The notes: a model not told the origin generated them from the letters alone. 64,000 nucleotides of DNA from Agromyces intestinalis (GCF_008365295.1 NZ_CP043505.1:3162001-3226000); one strand, 5' to 3'; positions 8,721 through 17,584 are shown, counted from the first letter of the stretch. Numbers and translations are program-made.

Positions 8721-8723
8721 ACT
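8718..8723 (+). promoter_or_regulatory. -10 box of leaderless ychF promoter
   Basis: TAGACT ends 8 nt before the GTG start of ychF, so transcription would begin at or next to the start codon. The box overlaps the stop codon of the glycosyltransferase gene. No clear -35 is seen. Confidence 0.5.
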
Positions 8724-8731
8724 GGTCGCCC

Positions 8732-9805
8732 GTGGCACTCACCATCGGAATCGTCGGTCTCCCGAACGTCGGCAAGTCGACCCTGTTCAACGCGCTCACC
8801 AAGAACCAGGTGCTCGCGGCCAACTACCCGTTCGCGACGATCGAGCCGAACATCGGCGTGGTGAACCTGCCCGACCCGCGGCTCGAGACCCTCGCCGGCA
8901 TCTTCGGATCCGAGCGCATCCTGCCCGCGACCGTGTCGTTCGTCGACATCGCCGGCATCGTGCGCGGGGCGAGCGAGGGCGAGGGGCTCGGCAACAAGTT
9001 CCTCGCGAACATCCGCGAGGCCGACGCGATCGCGCAGGTCGTGCGCGGGTTCAGCGACTCCGACGTGGTGCACGTCGACGGCGCCGTCGATCCCAAGGCC
9101 GACATGGAGACGATCAACACCGAGCTGATCCTCGCCGACCTCGAGACCCTCGAACGCGCGATCACGCGTTACGAGAAAGAGGTCAAGGGTCGCAAGCTCG
9201 ACCCGTCGGTGCTCGAGGCGGCTGTCGCTGCGCGCGACCTGCTGCAGGCGGGGACGCCGCTGTCCGCGGCATCCGTCGATATCTCGCCCATCGCAGAACT
9301 GGGCCTGCTCACCGCGAAGCCCTTCATCTACGTCTTCAACGTCGACGAGCAGGTGCTGACGGATGCCTCGAAGAAGGCCGAACTCGCGGCGCTCGTCGCC
9401 CCCGCCGAGGCCGTCTTCCTCGACGCCAAGATCGAGTCGGAGCTCATCGACCTCGACCCCGAGGACGCCGCCGAGCTGCTCGCCTCGACCGGGCAGGAGG
9501 AGTCGGGCCTCGACCAGCTCGCCCGCGTCGGCTTCGACACCCTCGGACTGCAGACGTATCTGACGGCCGGGCCGAAGGAGTCGCGCGCCTGGACGATCCA
9601 CAAGGGCTGGAAGGCCCCCCAGGCCGCCGGCGTCATCCACACCGACTTCGAGCGCGGCTTCATCAAGGCCGAGGTCATCTCGTTCGACGACCTCGTCGCG
9701 ACCGGCTCGGTCGCCGAGGCCCGCGCCAAGGGCAAGGCGCGCATGGAGGGCAAGGACTACGTCATGCAGGACGGCGACGTGGTCGAGTTCCGCTTCAACG
9801 TGTAG
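8732..9805 (+). CDS. ychF: Redox-regulated ATPase YchF (Obg-like, OLA1)
   Basis: A 357-residue P-loop NTPase, full length for the family. Walker A is GLPNVGKST (residues 9-17); DIAGIVRGASEGEGLGN is the switch II/Obg-type G3 region; and the C-terminus is a TGS domain (from about residue 275, LQTYLTAGPKESRAWTIHKG) ending DGDVVEFRFNV. YchF prefers ATP over GTP, binds ribosomes and affects leaderless-mRNA initiation and oxidative stress response. The start is GTG. No Shine-Dalgarno is visible, which agrees with the leaderless promoter. It stands alone between the glycosyltransferase and a convergent hydrolase gene. Confidence 0.97.
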   Translation: MALTIGIVGLPNVGKSTLFNALTKNQVLAANYPFATIEPNIGVVNLPDPRLETLAGIFGSERILPATVSFVDIAGIVRGASEGEGLGNKFLANIREADAIAQVVRGFSDSDVVHVDGAVDPKADMETINTELILADLETLERAITRYEKEVKGRKLDPSVLEAAVAARDLLQAGTPLSAASVDISPIAELGLLTAKPFIYVFNVDEQVLTDASKKAELAALVAPAEAVFLDAKIESELIDLDPEDAAELLASTGQEESGLDQLARVGFDTLGLQTYLTAGPKESRAWTIHKGWKAPQAAGVIHTDFERGFIKAEVISFDDLVATGSVAEARAKGKARMEGKDYVMQDGDVVEFRFNV

Positions 9806-9870
9806 ATCTGCGCCGTCGCCGACCCGGTGCGCGGCAGCAGGGGGAGCGCGGCCGACGACGTGGGAGGCCG

Positions 9871-9920
9871 CCGGACACGCCGGATGCCCCGGACCGGTCC
9901 GAGGCATCCGGCGTGTCCGG
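9871..9920. terminator. Long bidirectional hairpin terminator
   Basis: A perfect 18-bp inverted repeat (9871-9888 with 9903-9920) encloses a 14-nt loop that contains its own palindrome GGACCGGTCC. It sits between the convergent stops of ychF and the arabinofuranosidase gene. There is no T-run on either side, as is usual for actinobacteria. Confidence 0.85.
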
Positions 9921-9946
9921 GGCATCCGGCGTGGAGGAGCGTTCGG

Positions 9947-11443
9947 TTAGTTCACCAACCGGAATGTCGCGTCCTGCTGGGCAGTGCTTCCCGAGATCGT
10001 GTCGATCCGGAGCACGTAGTTGCTGTGCCGGATGTAGCGATCGGGGAAGTTGTACGAGCGGAACGAGGTCCACGACGAGTTCGCCAGTCCCGCGACCTTC
10101 TGGAAGGTCGCGTCCTGCGCGAACGTCGAACTGCCGTCGTTCGGTTCGAGCCGGAGGACGTAGTTGTTGTGGCGCAGGTAGTAGCCCGGGAAGTTCACGG
10201 ACTCGAACGACACGTAGGCGGAGCCGTTGTTCGCGAGACCGGTGACCGCCCGGAACTGTGCGTCCTGACTTGGACTCACGTTCGGGTCGATGCGCACCGC
10301 GTAGTTGCTGTGCCTGACGTAGCGATCCTGGAAGTTGAACGACTGGATGCGCTGGATGGTGCCCTGCGAGCCGCCGGCCGGCTCACCCGAGGGCCCACGC
10401 AGGACCGTCGAGGTCGACACCGGCACACCGAGGTTCGGCGTTCCGTCGGAGTTCCATGAGATCGGCTGCGCCCGGCTCGTGCGCGTCGTTCCGCAGCCGT
10501 CGGAGGCAGAGGAATTGGCGTGGTACACGATCCAGTCCTGCGTGCCATCGGGCGACTTGAAGAACGAGTGGTGCGCTGGCCCGTACACCCCGTTCGCGTC
10601 GTTGCGCTGGAAGATCGGCGTCGACTTCTTGGTCCAGGAGCTCGCGCTCAACGGGTTGCTTCCGGTGAGCTCGAGCATGCCGATCTTGTAGTCGGGGCCG
10701 CCGCAGTAGCTCGCCGAATAGGTGAGGAACGTGCGACCGTTGCGCTGCAACGGGTACGGCCCCTCATTCACCGGGTTCCCCTGCTTCTCCCACGCGAGCG
10801 TCGGCTCGGAGATCAGCGCACCGGTCGCGGCGACCGTCCACGGGTTCGTGAGCCGAGAGATGTACAGGCTCTGCAGCCCACCATCTCCGAAGCCCGTGCC
10901 GCGCGAGAACGCCGAGAACACGAAGTAGTTCTGGTTGCTGACGGTCATCACGCTGCCGTCGATCGCCCAGGCATCGTTCGGCATGAGGTTGAGCTTGCCC
11001 CGATACGTGTACGGTCCCATCGGGTCGGTGCCGGCACTCTCGAGCACGTGCTGGCGCTGCCCGCCGCAGCAGCTGCTGGGACCCGCCGAGTAGTACAGGT
11101 ACCAGCGTTTGCCGTTCGGCCCGTCGAGCAGATGCATGCTCGGCGCCCACATGTTCGAGGTCGCGTTCGTCTGCGACATCGTGAAGACCTTGGTCTCCGG
11201 CGCGTTCTTCAGGCCCGCGAGGGTCGTCGACTTGCGGATGTAGATGTTCCCCGTCCACGTCGTCGCGGTGTAGTAGTAGTACCCGTTGTAGTACCCCAGC
11301 CACGGGTCGGCACTGTTCGGGGCGCCGACGATCGGATTCTGGTAGGGAGTGCCGTCGGCCGCATAGCTCGGCGTGGCGACGCCGAGCAGGGTGATCGCGG
11401 CGCACACGGCAACGATCAGCCATCGGCGGAGTCTCTTGCGCAT
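9947..11443 (-). CDS. Secreted GH43 exo-alpha-L-arabinofuranosidase with CBM42 (AbfB)
   Basis: A 498-residue secreted enzyme. Residues 1-28 are a Sec signal peptide with an AYA-like cleavage site (PSYA/AD). Residues about 30-350 form a GH43 five-bladed propeller: the catalytic base lies in NSADPWLGYYNG, and the acid Glu in VNEGPYPLQ. Residues about 360-498 are three beta-trefoil repeats of an AbfB/CBM42 domain (YVRHSNYAVRI, YYLRHNNYVLRL, YIRHSNYVLRI), which binds arabinofuranose side chains. The domain order matches known actinobacterial exo-1,5-alpha-L-arabinofuranosidases (GH43 plus CBM42). ATG 11441-11443 was chosen for the signal peptide and the GAAAGGAAT ahead of it. It is the last gene of a three-gene hydrolase operon, 43 bp after its neighbour. 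Confidence 0.9.
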   Translation of the reverse strand: MRKRLRRWLIVAVCAAITLLGVATPSYAADGTPYQNPIVGAPNSADPWLGYYNGYYYYTATTWTGNIYIRKSTTLAGLKNAPETKVFTMSQTNATSNMWAPSMHLLDGPNGKRWYLYYSAGPSSCCGGQRQHVLESAGTDPMGPYTYRGKLNLMPNDAWAIDGSVMTVSNQNYFVFSAFSRGTGFGDGGLQSLYISRLTNPWTVAATGALISEPTLAWEKQGNPVNEGPYPLQRNGRTFLTYSASYCGGPDYKIGMLELTGSNPLSASSWTKKSTPIFQRNDANGVYGPAHHSFFKSPDGTQDWIVYHANSSASDGCGTTRTSRAQPISWNSDGTPNLGVPVSTSTVLRGPSGEPAGGSQGTIQRIQSFNFQDRYVRHSNYAVRIDPNVSPSQDAQFRAVTGLANNGSAYVSFESVNFPGYYLRHNNYVLRLEPNDGSSTFAQDATFQKVAGLANSSWTSFRSYNFPDRYIRHSNYVLRIDTISGSTAQQDATFRLVN

Positions 11444-11485
11444 CAGTGCGGATTCCTTTCCTTCACTCGATGGATTGCACACTCG

Positions 11486-11917
11486 GTCATGCGGCGGCGC
11501 GGAGCCATTGCTGGTTGTTGCCGTTGTTGCAGTCGTAGATCTTGATGATGGTGCCGTTGGCGGTCGACCAGCCGGGCACGTCGAGGCATCGTCCGGATCG
11601 TCGGTCGACGATCTGCACGTACCCGTTGCTGGTGCTGCGCAGGGTGAATTGCTGGTTGGTGCCGGTGTGGCAGTCGTACTGCTGGACCTCGGCGCCGTTG
11701 GCGGTGCCGGCGACATCCAGGCACTTGTTCGAGTGCACCGAGCGGATCCGTACGTAGCCGCTGCCGGCGTCTTCGAACTTCCACTGCTGCCAGGCTCCGC
11801 CGTTCCAGGCGTACTGGCCCACCTTCGCCCCGTTCGAGGTGTTCGGGTTCTGCACGTCCAGCACCAGACCGCTGTGCCGATTCGTCACCCGCTCACCACC
11901 CGACGCACCACCACCGG
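11486..11917 (-). repeat. Copy 1 of the ricin-module repeat (412-432 bp)
   Basis: Encodes the C-terminal ricin-type module and the shared Gly/Ser-rich linker of the middle hydrolase. Over 412 bp it is identical by eye to 13096-13507, and over 432 bp it differs by one silent base from the reverse complement of 15810-16241. Similarity stops abruptly just after the stop codon and at the linker. Confidence 0.97.
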
Positions 11918-13013
11918 TGAAGATGCTCGGCGGGGTGTCGCCGAAGGTGAACGAGCCGTCGGGCACCGGAACGCCGAACAGCGGGGTGCCGTCGGAGTTC
12001 CAGTACAGGCGCTGGAGGCGCGTGTGACGGTCGGGGTTGTTCAGCGGCTCGCCGCTGATGTTCTCGTAGTTGCGCGCGTGGTACACGAGCACGTCGGCGC
12101 CGGTCTCGTCGACCGTGAACGAGTTGTGCCCCGGACCCCACTGCCCCGTCGACGCGTTGCTCTGGAACACCGGCGTGGAGCGTTTGCTCCACGACGAGGC
12201 CGACAGCAGATTGCTCGACGTGCTCGCCGTGAGCAGTCCCATCGCGTAGTTCTTGTCGGTCGCGCTCGCCGAGTAGGAGATGAAGACCCGGTTGTTGCGG
12301 ACCAGCACCGCCGCCCCCTCGACGACCTTGTGGCCGCGCTTCTCCCAGTCGTAGGTGGGCTGTGCGATGCGCACCGGCGTGCCGGTGATGGTCCACGGGT
12401 TCGTCATGCGCGCGATGTAGAGGTTGGAGTTCGAATCGATCCCCGACTCCGACTGGGCCCACACGAGATAGCGGTTGCCGTTGTGAGCGAACGTCGTCGC
12501 GTCCAGCGAGAAGCTCGCCCACGGGGTGACGATTCGCCCCTTCTCCGTCCAGTTCGCGGTCAGGGCGTTGGAACCGGTGCCCTCGAGCACGTACATCCGG
12601 ATCGCCCAGATGTCGTTCGTCGCGCCCGCCGCGAAGTAGACGTACCACTTGCCGTCGATGAAGTGGATCTCGGGCGCCCAGATGTGGGCACCCATCTCAC
12701 CGCTCGAGTGCTTGGTCCAGATCGTGGTCTCGGGGGCGGTGCGCAGACCGTTCAGGGTCGTCGCCCGGCGCAGCACGATACGGTCGTACGCCGGAACCGT
12801 CGCGGTCATGTAGTAGTAGCCGTCGGTGTGCTTGAAGATGTGCGGATCGGCGCGTTGCTGGATGAAGGGGTTCGTGAAGCTCGTCGAGGCGGCCGCCGCC
12901 GGACTGGCGACGACGAGCCCCGACAGCATCACGGCTGCTGCCGCCAGGGTGGCGACGATCGTGCGCCACAGCCCTCGGCGCGCAATGCGCCGCGGATTCG
13001 AGAGGTGTTCCAT
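11487..13013 (-). CDS. Secreted GH43 arabinosidase with ricin-type CBM13
   Basis: A 508-residue secreted hydrolase. Signal peptide: twin Arg-Arg region, then a hydrophobic core at about 18-40, ending SPAAAAS. The GH43 catalytic propeller spans about 43-365, with the base Asp in QRADPHIFKHTDGYYYM and acid Glu in KVVEGAAVLV. A GGGASGG linker leads to a ricin B-type beta-trefoil (about 380-508) with three QxW/QxF motifs (QQWKFE, QQFTLR, QQWLRA) for sugar binding. The WAPEIHFIDGKWYVYF block is typical of arabinan-acting GH43 enzymes. AAGGA lies 6 nt before the ATG. It is the second gene of the operon starting at 14563. The C-terminal module is shared with two neighbours at DNA level (see repeats). 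Confidence 0.9.
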   Translation of the reverse strand: MEHLSNPRRIARRGLWRTIVATLAAAAVMLSGLVVASPAAAASTSFTNPFIQQRADPHIFKHTDGYYYMTATVPAYDRIVLRRATTLNGLRTAPETTIWTKHSSGEMGAHIWAPEIHFIDGKWYVYFAAGATNDIWAIRMYVLEGTGSNALTANWTEKGRIVTPWASFSLDATTFAHNGNRYLVWAQSESGIDSNSNLYIARMTNPWTITGTPVRIAQPTYDWEKRGHKVVEGAAVLVRNNRVFISYSASATDKNYAMGLLTASTSSNLLSASSWSKRSTPVFQSNASTGQWGPGHNSFTVDETGADVLVYHARNYENISGEPLNNPDRHTRLQRLYWNSDGTPLFGVPVPDGSFTFGDTPPSIFTGGGASGGERVTNRHSGLVLDVQNPNTSNGAKVGQYAWNGGAWQQWKFEDAGSGYVRIRSVHSNKCLDVAGTANGAEVQQYDCHTGTNQQFTLRSTSNGYVQIVDRRSGRCLDVPGWSTANGTIIKIYDCNNGNNQQWLRAAA

Positions 13014-13095
13014 CTCACGTCCTTGGGGATGGGGAGGGGCGAGGCCCTCCGCGGATTGATTGGTGGTGGGTGTTCGGTGCTCGTACGCTCAGCGC

Positions 13096-13507
13096 GTCAT
13101 GCGGCGGCGCGGAGCCATTGCTGGTTGTTGCCGTTGTTGCAGTCGTAGATCTTGATGATGGTGCCGTTGGCGGTCGACCAGCCGGGCACGTCGAGGCATC
13201 GTCCGGATCGTCGGTCGACGATCTGCACGTACCCGTTGCTGGTGCTGCGCAGGGTGAATTGCTGGTTGGTGCCGGTGTGGCAGTCGTACTGCTGGACCTC
13301 GGCGCCGTTGGCGGTGCCGGCGACATCCAGGCACTTGTTCGAGTGCACCGAGCGGATCCGTACGTAGCCGCTGCCGGCGTCTTCGAACTTCCACTGCTGC
13401 CAGGCTCCGCCGTTCCAGGCGTACTGGCCCACCTTCGCCCCGTTCGAGGTGTTCGGGTTCTGCACGTCCAGCACCAGACCGCTGTGCCGATTCGTCACCC
13501 GCTCACC
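13096..13507 (-). repeat. Copy 2 of the ricin-module repeat
   Basis: 412 bp, identical by eye to 11486-11897. It covers the whole C-terminal module of the upstream hydrolase, from GERVTNRHSG to the stop codon, but not the GGGASGG linker shared by the other two genes. It is a direct repeat of copy 1, 1.6 kb away. Confidence 0.97.
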
Positions 13508-14563
13508 GGCGGAGCCCCAGCGGGCGAGCACTCGGCTCTCCTCGGCCGCGGTCAGGTTGAGGATCGTGCCGTGCCGCTTGCGATTGCTGCCCAGGCTGTA
13601 CCCCGAGGCGGTGCGGAAGTTCTGCACGCTGCCCAGGTTGGTCGAGGTGATCGGCATGTAGCCCCGGCCCGTGCCGTACTGGTCGAGCCACAAGGCCCAC
13701 TCGTCACGGCCGTTGAACCGCATCCACATCGGCCCTTCGACCGCGTTGCCGAAGCCCGCGTTCGAGATGTTCAGGTGACGGAGGTTGCCGAGGCTCGTCC
13801 ACGACCCCAGGATCGAATTGGATGCCTCGACGGTGATGTCGCCGTTCGAGGCGATGACGCCGTCGGCCGAGGTGCGGTAGTACCGGTATCCGCCGACGCT
13901 GTTCGCGACCTCGATGATCTGGGTGTCGATCGTCGCTGCGCTGCCGCTGCGGTCGATGTAGACCTGCGGTGCCGTGAATGTGCGGAAGTCGGAGGTGCGC
14001 GAGTACCAGATGCGATGCTTCGTCACGCCGTTCCGCGCGGAGTTCGTCGCCCAATAGACGACGTAATCGCCGGTGGCGGGGTTGTAGATCGCCTCGGGCG
14101 CCCATGCGTCGCCCGCCCCCGAGATGCCGTTCGCGACGCCGACGAGGCGAGGCGCCGACCAGTTCACGAGATCGGTCGACTCCCAGACGACGAGCGATTT
14201 GCTGCCCTGGTTCGCGGCCTGCTCCCACGTCGTGCCGCTCGCGATCCGCAGGTCCGTCGCGATGATCCAGTAGCGGTCGCCGTTCGGAGATCGCACGAGC
14301 GCGGGGTCGCGGACGCCGCGGGTGCCGACGGTGGACAACAGCACGGGCTGGCCGGCGTTGAGGTCGGTCCAGTTCAGGCCGTCGCGGCTGTGGGCGAAGT
14401 AGATCTGCTCACCGTTCGCCGATTCCCCCGTGAAGTGGGCCATCAGGTACCCGGTGAATGGATCGAGCGCCTGCGCTCGTTCGGGCGCGGTGACTGTCCA
14501 GGTGCCGGCGAGGAGGACGGCGGCGGCGAGGGTTGCGAGCAGCCGGGGCACGTGTTTCCACAT
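13097..14563 (-). CDS. Secreted GH43-like glycosidase with ricin-type CBM13
   Basis: A 488-residue secreted hydrolase and first gene of the minus-strand operon. The signal peptide covers about 1-33 (hydrophobic LLATLAAAVLLAGTW, ending AQA). The catalytic part (about 34-360) is a GH43-like propeller: the base is in GVRDPALVRSPNGDRYW, the acid in VEGPMWMRF, and DAWAPEAIYN is the conserved WAPE block. Residues about 365-488 are the ricin-type trefoil identical to that of the next gene. The catalytic domain differs clearly from its two neighbours, so its linkage specificity may differ; arabinan or arabinogalactan is the likely substrate from context. Two 14-bp operators lie upstream (14688, 14768). 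AAGGAA lies about 11 nt before the ATG. Confidence 0.85.
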   Translation of the reverse strand: MWKHVPRLLATLAAAVLLAGTWTVTAPERAQALDPFTGYLMAHFTGESANGEQIYFAHSRDGLNWTDLNAGQPVLLSTVGTRGVRDPALVRSPNGDRYWIIATDLRIASGTTWEQAANQGSKSLVVWESTDLVNWSAPRLVGVANGISGAGDAWAPEAIYNPATGDYVVYWATNSARNGVTKHRIWYSRTSDFRTFTAPQVYIDRSGSAATIDTQIIEVANSVGGYRYYRTSADGVIASNGDITVEASNSILGSWTSLGNLRHLNISNAGFGNAVEGPMWMRFNGRDEWALWLDQYGTGRGYMPITSTNLGSVQNFRTASGYSLGSNRKRHGTILNLTAAEESRVLARWGSAGERVTNRHSGLVLDVQNPNTSNGAKVGQYAWNGGAWQQWKFEDAGSGYVRIRSVHSNKCLDVAGTANGAEVQQYDCHTGTNQQFTLRSTSNGYVQIVDRRSGRCLDVPGWSTANGTIIKIYDCNNGNNQQWLRAAA

Positions 14564-14687
14564 GAGTGCGAGGTTCCTTCCGTTGGGGAGGACGCTTCGC
14601 GCCGGGGCGGGATGCCGATGCGTTCCGAGGCGGCGAGGGCCGCTCGGTCGGAGAGAACCTCGGTCCGCGCGACTGGCCTAACGTCCT

Positions 14688-14701
14688 TGTTAGCGGTAAC
14701 A
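14688..14701. promoter_or_regulatory. LacI-type operator 1 (divergent hydrolase promoters)
   Basis: TGTTAGCGGTAACA, a palindrome with perfect 5-bp arms (TGTTA/TAACA). It lies in the 357-bp gap between the divergent hydrolase genes (starts 14563 and 14921). Apart from the two operators I see no gene in that gap. The same motif recurs at 14768, 19165 and 19233, and the likely binder is the LacI-family protein at 16456-17478. Confidence 0.75.
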
Positions 14702-14767
14702 GCGACCAATGTAGGGGTTGCGGCGACATTTCGGCAAGGTTTCCGGCTTCTCTTGTCGTTCACCGGA

Positions 14768-14781
14768 TGTTCCCGCTAACA
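14768..14781. promoter_or_regulatory. LacI-type operator 2 (divergent hydrolase promoters)
   Basis: TGTTCCCGCTAACA. Compared with the complement of operator 1 it differs at one position. The start-to-start distance is 80 bp, so two bound repressor dimers could loop the divergent promoter region. Confidence 0.72.
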
Positions 14782-14920
14782 TTCAGACCGGCGAAGCGTC
14801 TTCTCGCCGCCGAGGTCGCGCGGGCGACGCTGGTCGCTTCCGCACCGACGCCCGATGCGGCTCGCGGGCGCGAACCTCGGGTATGACCGCAACCGCGAGC
14901 CTGCGACGAAGGAGTCGAAG

Positions 14921-16240
14921 ATGACGAAACCTGCTCGCCCGCCCATCAGGTGGCTCTCCCGCCTGATCGCGCTCGTGAGCGCCGCGCTGCTCGGCATGGG
15001 GCTCGCCGTGGTGAGCGCCGCGCCCGCCCAGGCCGCAACGGCGTACATCTACACGACGTTCAAGGGAGACGGCGCCGCCGACCAGGAACTGTGGGTGTAC
15101 ACCTCGAGCGACGCCGCGAACTTCAGCGTGCTGCGCGACACCAACTTCCGGGGCCCGAGCGGCGCGTTGCGCGATCCGAGCATCATCAAACGCGACGGCG
15201 TCTACTACGTCGCCTACACCGTGCAGTCGTGGACGACGCAGTCGACCCACTTCAACATCGCCAGGAGCACCAACCTGGTCGACTGGACGCACGTCGCGAG
15301 CGTCAACGCCGGAGTGAGCGGAACGGCGTACACGTGGGCGCCCGAGTTCTACGTCGAAGGCAGCACCGTGCGCGTCGTCGTGAGTCTCGGCACGTCCGAC
15401 CACCAGTTCACTCCCTACGTCTACACCGCGCAGAACAGCGGGCTCACCTCGTGGAGCAGCCCGACCCGGTTGGGCATCCCCACCAATCACATCGACACCT
15501 ACATCGTGAAGCGGGGCAGCACCTACCACGCCTTCGTCAAGAACGAGACGAGCAAGTGGATCGAGCGCTGGACCTCGACGAACTTCACCAGCTGGACGAA
15601 CCAGGGCAACCAGTGGCAGCAGTACCACGAAGGCCCGTCGATCGTTCAGTTGTCGAATGGCACCTATCGCGCCTACATCGACCGCTACCCGAGCGGCGGC
15701 ATGTGGACGTCGACGAGCTCCGACCTGGTGTCGTGGAGCGGGCTCTCGCAGGTCGGGTGCTCGGGCTGCCGCCATGGCACGGTCATCCTCGACACCGACT
15801 ACACGGCTCCCGGTGGTGGTGCGTCGGGTGGTGAGCGGGTGACGAATCGGCACAGCGGTCTGGTGCTGGACGTGCAGAACCCGAACACCTCGAACGGGGC
15901 GAAGGTCGGCCAGTACGCCTGGAACGGCGGAGCCTGGCAGCAGTGGAAGTTCGAAGACGCCGGCAGCGGCTACGTACGGATCCGCTCGGTGCACTCGAAC
16001 AAGTGCCTGGATGTCGCCGGCACCGCCAACGGCGCCGAGGTCCAGCAGTACGACTGCCACACCGGCACCAACCAGCAATTCACCCTGCGCAGCACCAGCA
16101 ACGGGTACGTGCAGATCGTCGACCGACGATCCGGACGATGCCTCGACGTACCCGGCTGGTCGACCGCCAACGGCACCATCATCAAGATCTACGACTGCAA
16201 CAACGGCAACAACCAGCAATGGCTCCGCGCCGCCGCATGA
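14921..16240 (+). CDS. Secreted GH43-like glycosidase with ricin-type CBM13 (divergent)
   Basis: A 439-residue secreted hydrolase. The ATG at 14921 has AAGGAG 8 nt upstream and begins a signal peptide with a basic region and hydrophobic core, ending PAQA/A. The short catalytic propeller (about 39-295) has the GH43 base in LRDPSIIKRDGVYYV, the WAPEFYVEG block and the acid in YHEGPSIVQL. A GGGASGG linker and a ricin-type trefoil (about 310-439) follow; this module differs by one silent base from that of the minus-strand gene ending at 11487. It is transcribed away from the three-gene hydrolase operon, sharing the double-operator region, and ends at a strong hairpin (16264). Substrate inferred from context: arabinan or a related pectic side chain. 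Confidence 0.83.
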   Translation: MTKPARPPIRWLSRLIALVSAALLGMGLAVVSAAPAQAATAYIYTTFKGDGAADQELWVYTSSDAANFSVLRDTNFRGPSGALRDPSIIKRDGVYYVAYTVQSWTTQSTHFNIARSTNLVDWTHVASVNAGVSGTAYTWAPEFYVEGSTVRVVVSLGTSDHQFTPYVYTAQNSGLTSWSSPTRLGIPTNHIDTYIVKRGSTYHAFVKNETSKWIERWTSTNFTSWTNQGNQWQQYHEGPSIVQLSNGTYRAYIDRYPSGGMWTSTSSDLVSWSGLSQVGCSGCRHGTVILDTDYTAPGGGASGGERVTNRHSGLVLDVQNPNTSNGAKVGQYAWNGGAWQQWKFEDAGSGYVRIRSVHSNKCLDVAGTANGAEVQQYDCHTGTNQQFTLRSTSNGYVQIVDRRSGRCLDVPGWSTANGTIIKIYDCNNGNNQQWLRAAA

Positions 16241-16241
16241 C
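15810..16241 (+). repeat. Copy 3 of the ricin-module repeat (inverted)
   Basis: 432 bp, in inverted orientation relative to copies 1 and 2. Against copy 1 a single difference was seen (GTA versus GTG for Val in DVPGW). It includes the GGGASGG linker and ends one base past the stop codon. Confidence 0.97.
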
Positions 16242-16263
16242 GTGACGGTCCGACGGCCGGAGG

Positions 16264-16297
16264 CCGCGGTCGTGCGGGGCATTCCGCACGACCGCGG
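16264..16297 (+). terminator. Hairpin terminator after the divergent hydrolase gene
   Basis: A perfect 14-bp stem (CCGCGGTCGTGCGG with its complement) around the hexaloop GGCATT, 24 nt after the hydrolase stop codon. Confidence 0.85.
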
Positions 16298-16455
16298 TTC
16301 CGGCTTCCCGACCACGTCGAAGCTGAGATGCCATCCCTGCTCGGTATGCTGGGCGAACCATTTCCAGACCGCCCGAGCGACCGAAGCCGGTGCCGCGCGG
16401 CGACTCCAGACTCTGGGGCGTATGCGGCGGTCAGGTTCCGATGATCGGAGAGTGA

Positions 16456-17478
16456 TTGACGTCGAACGCGAGTTCCGATCAGCCGAACATCCGGCAGGTC
16501 GCGGCGATCGCTGGTGTCTCGCACATGACCGTGTCGCGGGTGCTGAACGACTACCCGAACATCCGTCCGGCCACTCGCCGGCGCGTGCTCGAGGTGATCG
16601 AGGAGCTCAACTACCGCCCGAATCTGGCCGCGCGTGCACTGACGACGCGACGCACGCGACGGATCGGCGTCATGGTCGAGAGCGCTGTCGAGTTCGGCCC
16701 GACCAGTACCCTCCGAGCAGTCGAGTTCGCGGCACGCGAGTCGGGGTACTCGGTGACCTCCGTCGCGCTTCGCGATGACGACGCGATGACGCCGCAAGAC
16801 GCCGTCGATCATCTCACCGGTCAGGGCGTCGACGCCCTCTGCGTCGTGGCGCCGCGATCGTCGTCGGTCTCTGCGCTTCGCAAGATCAGCATCCCCGTCC
16901 CGGTGCTGGTGATCAAAGCAGACAGCGATCCGAGCTTTCTCACCGTTTCGGTCGACCAGCAAGGGGGAACCGACCTCGCGGTCGATCACCTGGCAACGCT
17001 CGGGCACCGCGACATCCTCCACATCGCGGGCCCGCTCGACTGGCTCGACGCACGAACCCGCGAACGCGCGTTCCATGCACGCGCGAAAGGATGGGGGATC
17101 CGTGAGCGGCCGATCGTCATCGGCGATTGGTCGGCGGACTTCGCCTATGAGTTCGCGAGCAGCCTGAAGCGGCTGCCCGAATACACCGCGATCTTCGCGG
17201 GAAACGACGACATGGCTCTCGGCGCCATCCACGGCCTCCACGACAAGGGATACCGCGTGCCCGAGGACATCAGCATCGTCGGGTTCGACGACCTTCCCGC
17301 AAGCCGTCATTTCCTTCCCCCGCTCACGACGGTCAGGCAGGACTTCCGCGCGCTCGGAATCAAAGCAGTCGATGTCCTCCGAGCGTCGTTGGAGGGGCTC
17401 GAGATTCCCCAACGCACCAAGATTCCCGCCGACCTCGTCATCCGGCAGTCGACCGCGGCTCCCCGCCAACTGAGATGA
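16456..17478 (+). CDS. LacI-family transcriptional repressor of the arabinan/arabinose island
   Basis: A 340-residue regulator. The start is TTG at 16456 with GGAG a few nt upstream. Residues about 11-58 are the LacI helix-turn-helix and hinge (IRQVAAIAGVSHMTVSRVLN ... RPNLAARALTTRRT), followed by a type-I periplasmic-binding-protein-like effector domain (IGVMVESAVEFG to the C-terminus, with the family block SIVGFDDLPASR). It sits between the GH43 genes and the sugar ABC genes, and four copies of a LacI-like palindrome flank it, so it most likely represses both groups and is released by arabinose or an arabino-oligosaccharide. The effector is inferred from context only. Confidence 0.9.
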   Translation: MTSNASSDQPNIRQVAAIAGVSHMTVSRVLNDYPNIRPATRRRVLEVIEELNYRPNLAARALTTRRTRRIGVMVESAVEFGPTSTLRAVEFAARESGYSVTSVALRDDDAMTPQDAVDHLTGQGVDALCVVAPRSSSVSALRKISIPVPVLVIKADSDPSFLTVSVDQQGGTDLAVDHLATLGHRDILHIAGPLDWLDARTRERAFHARAKGWGIRERPIVIGDWSADFAYEFASSLKRLPEYTAIFAGNDDMALGAIHGLHDKGYRVPEDISIVGFDDLPASRHFLPPLTTVRQDFRALGIKAVDVLRASLEGLEIPQRTKIPADLVIRQSTAAPRQLR

Positions 17479-17584
17479 AGCGGCCGAGTCGGAGGGGCCG
17501 CGCGCGTCACAGATGGTTTCCGGCGCGAGCGTTCGAGGCGCACCCGGGCTATTCTTGCCTTTCCCCGATCTGATGGACTCGAAG

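Noticed and set aside
7437..9805. ychF as part of the TetR-glycosyltransferase operon
   Set aside because: A -10 box 8 nt before its GTG suggests its own leaderless promoter, and ychF is a conserved housekeeping gene.
11486..16241. Insertion sequence or mobile element as cause of the repeated module
   Set aside because: The repeat lies within coding sequence, has no terminal inverted repeats or target duplications and contains only the carbohydrate-binding module.
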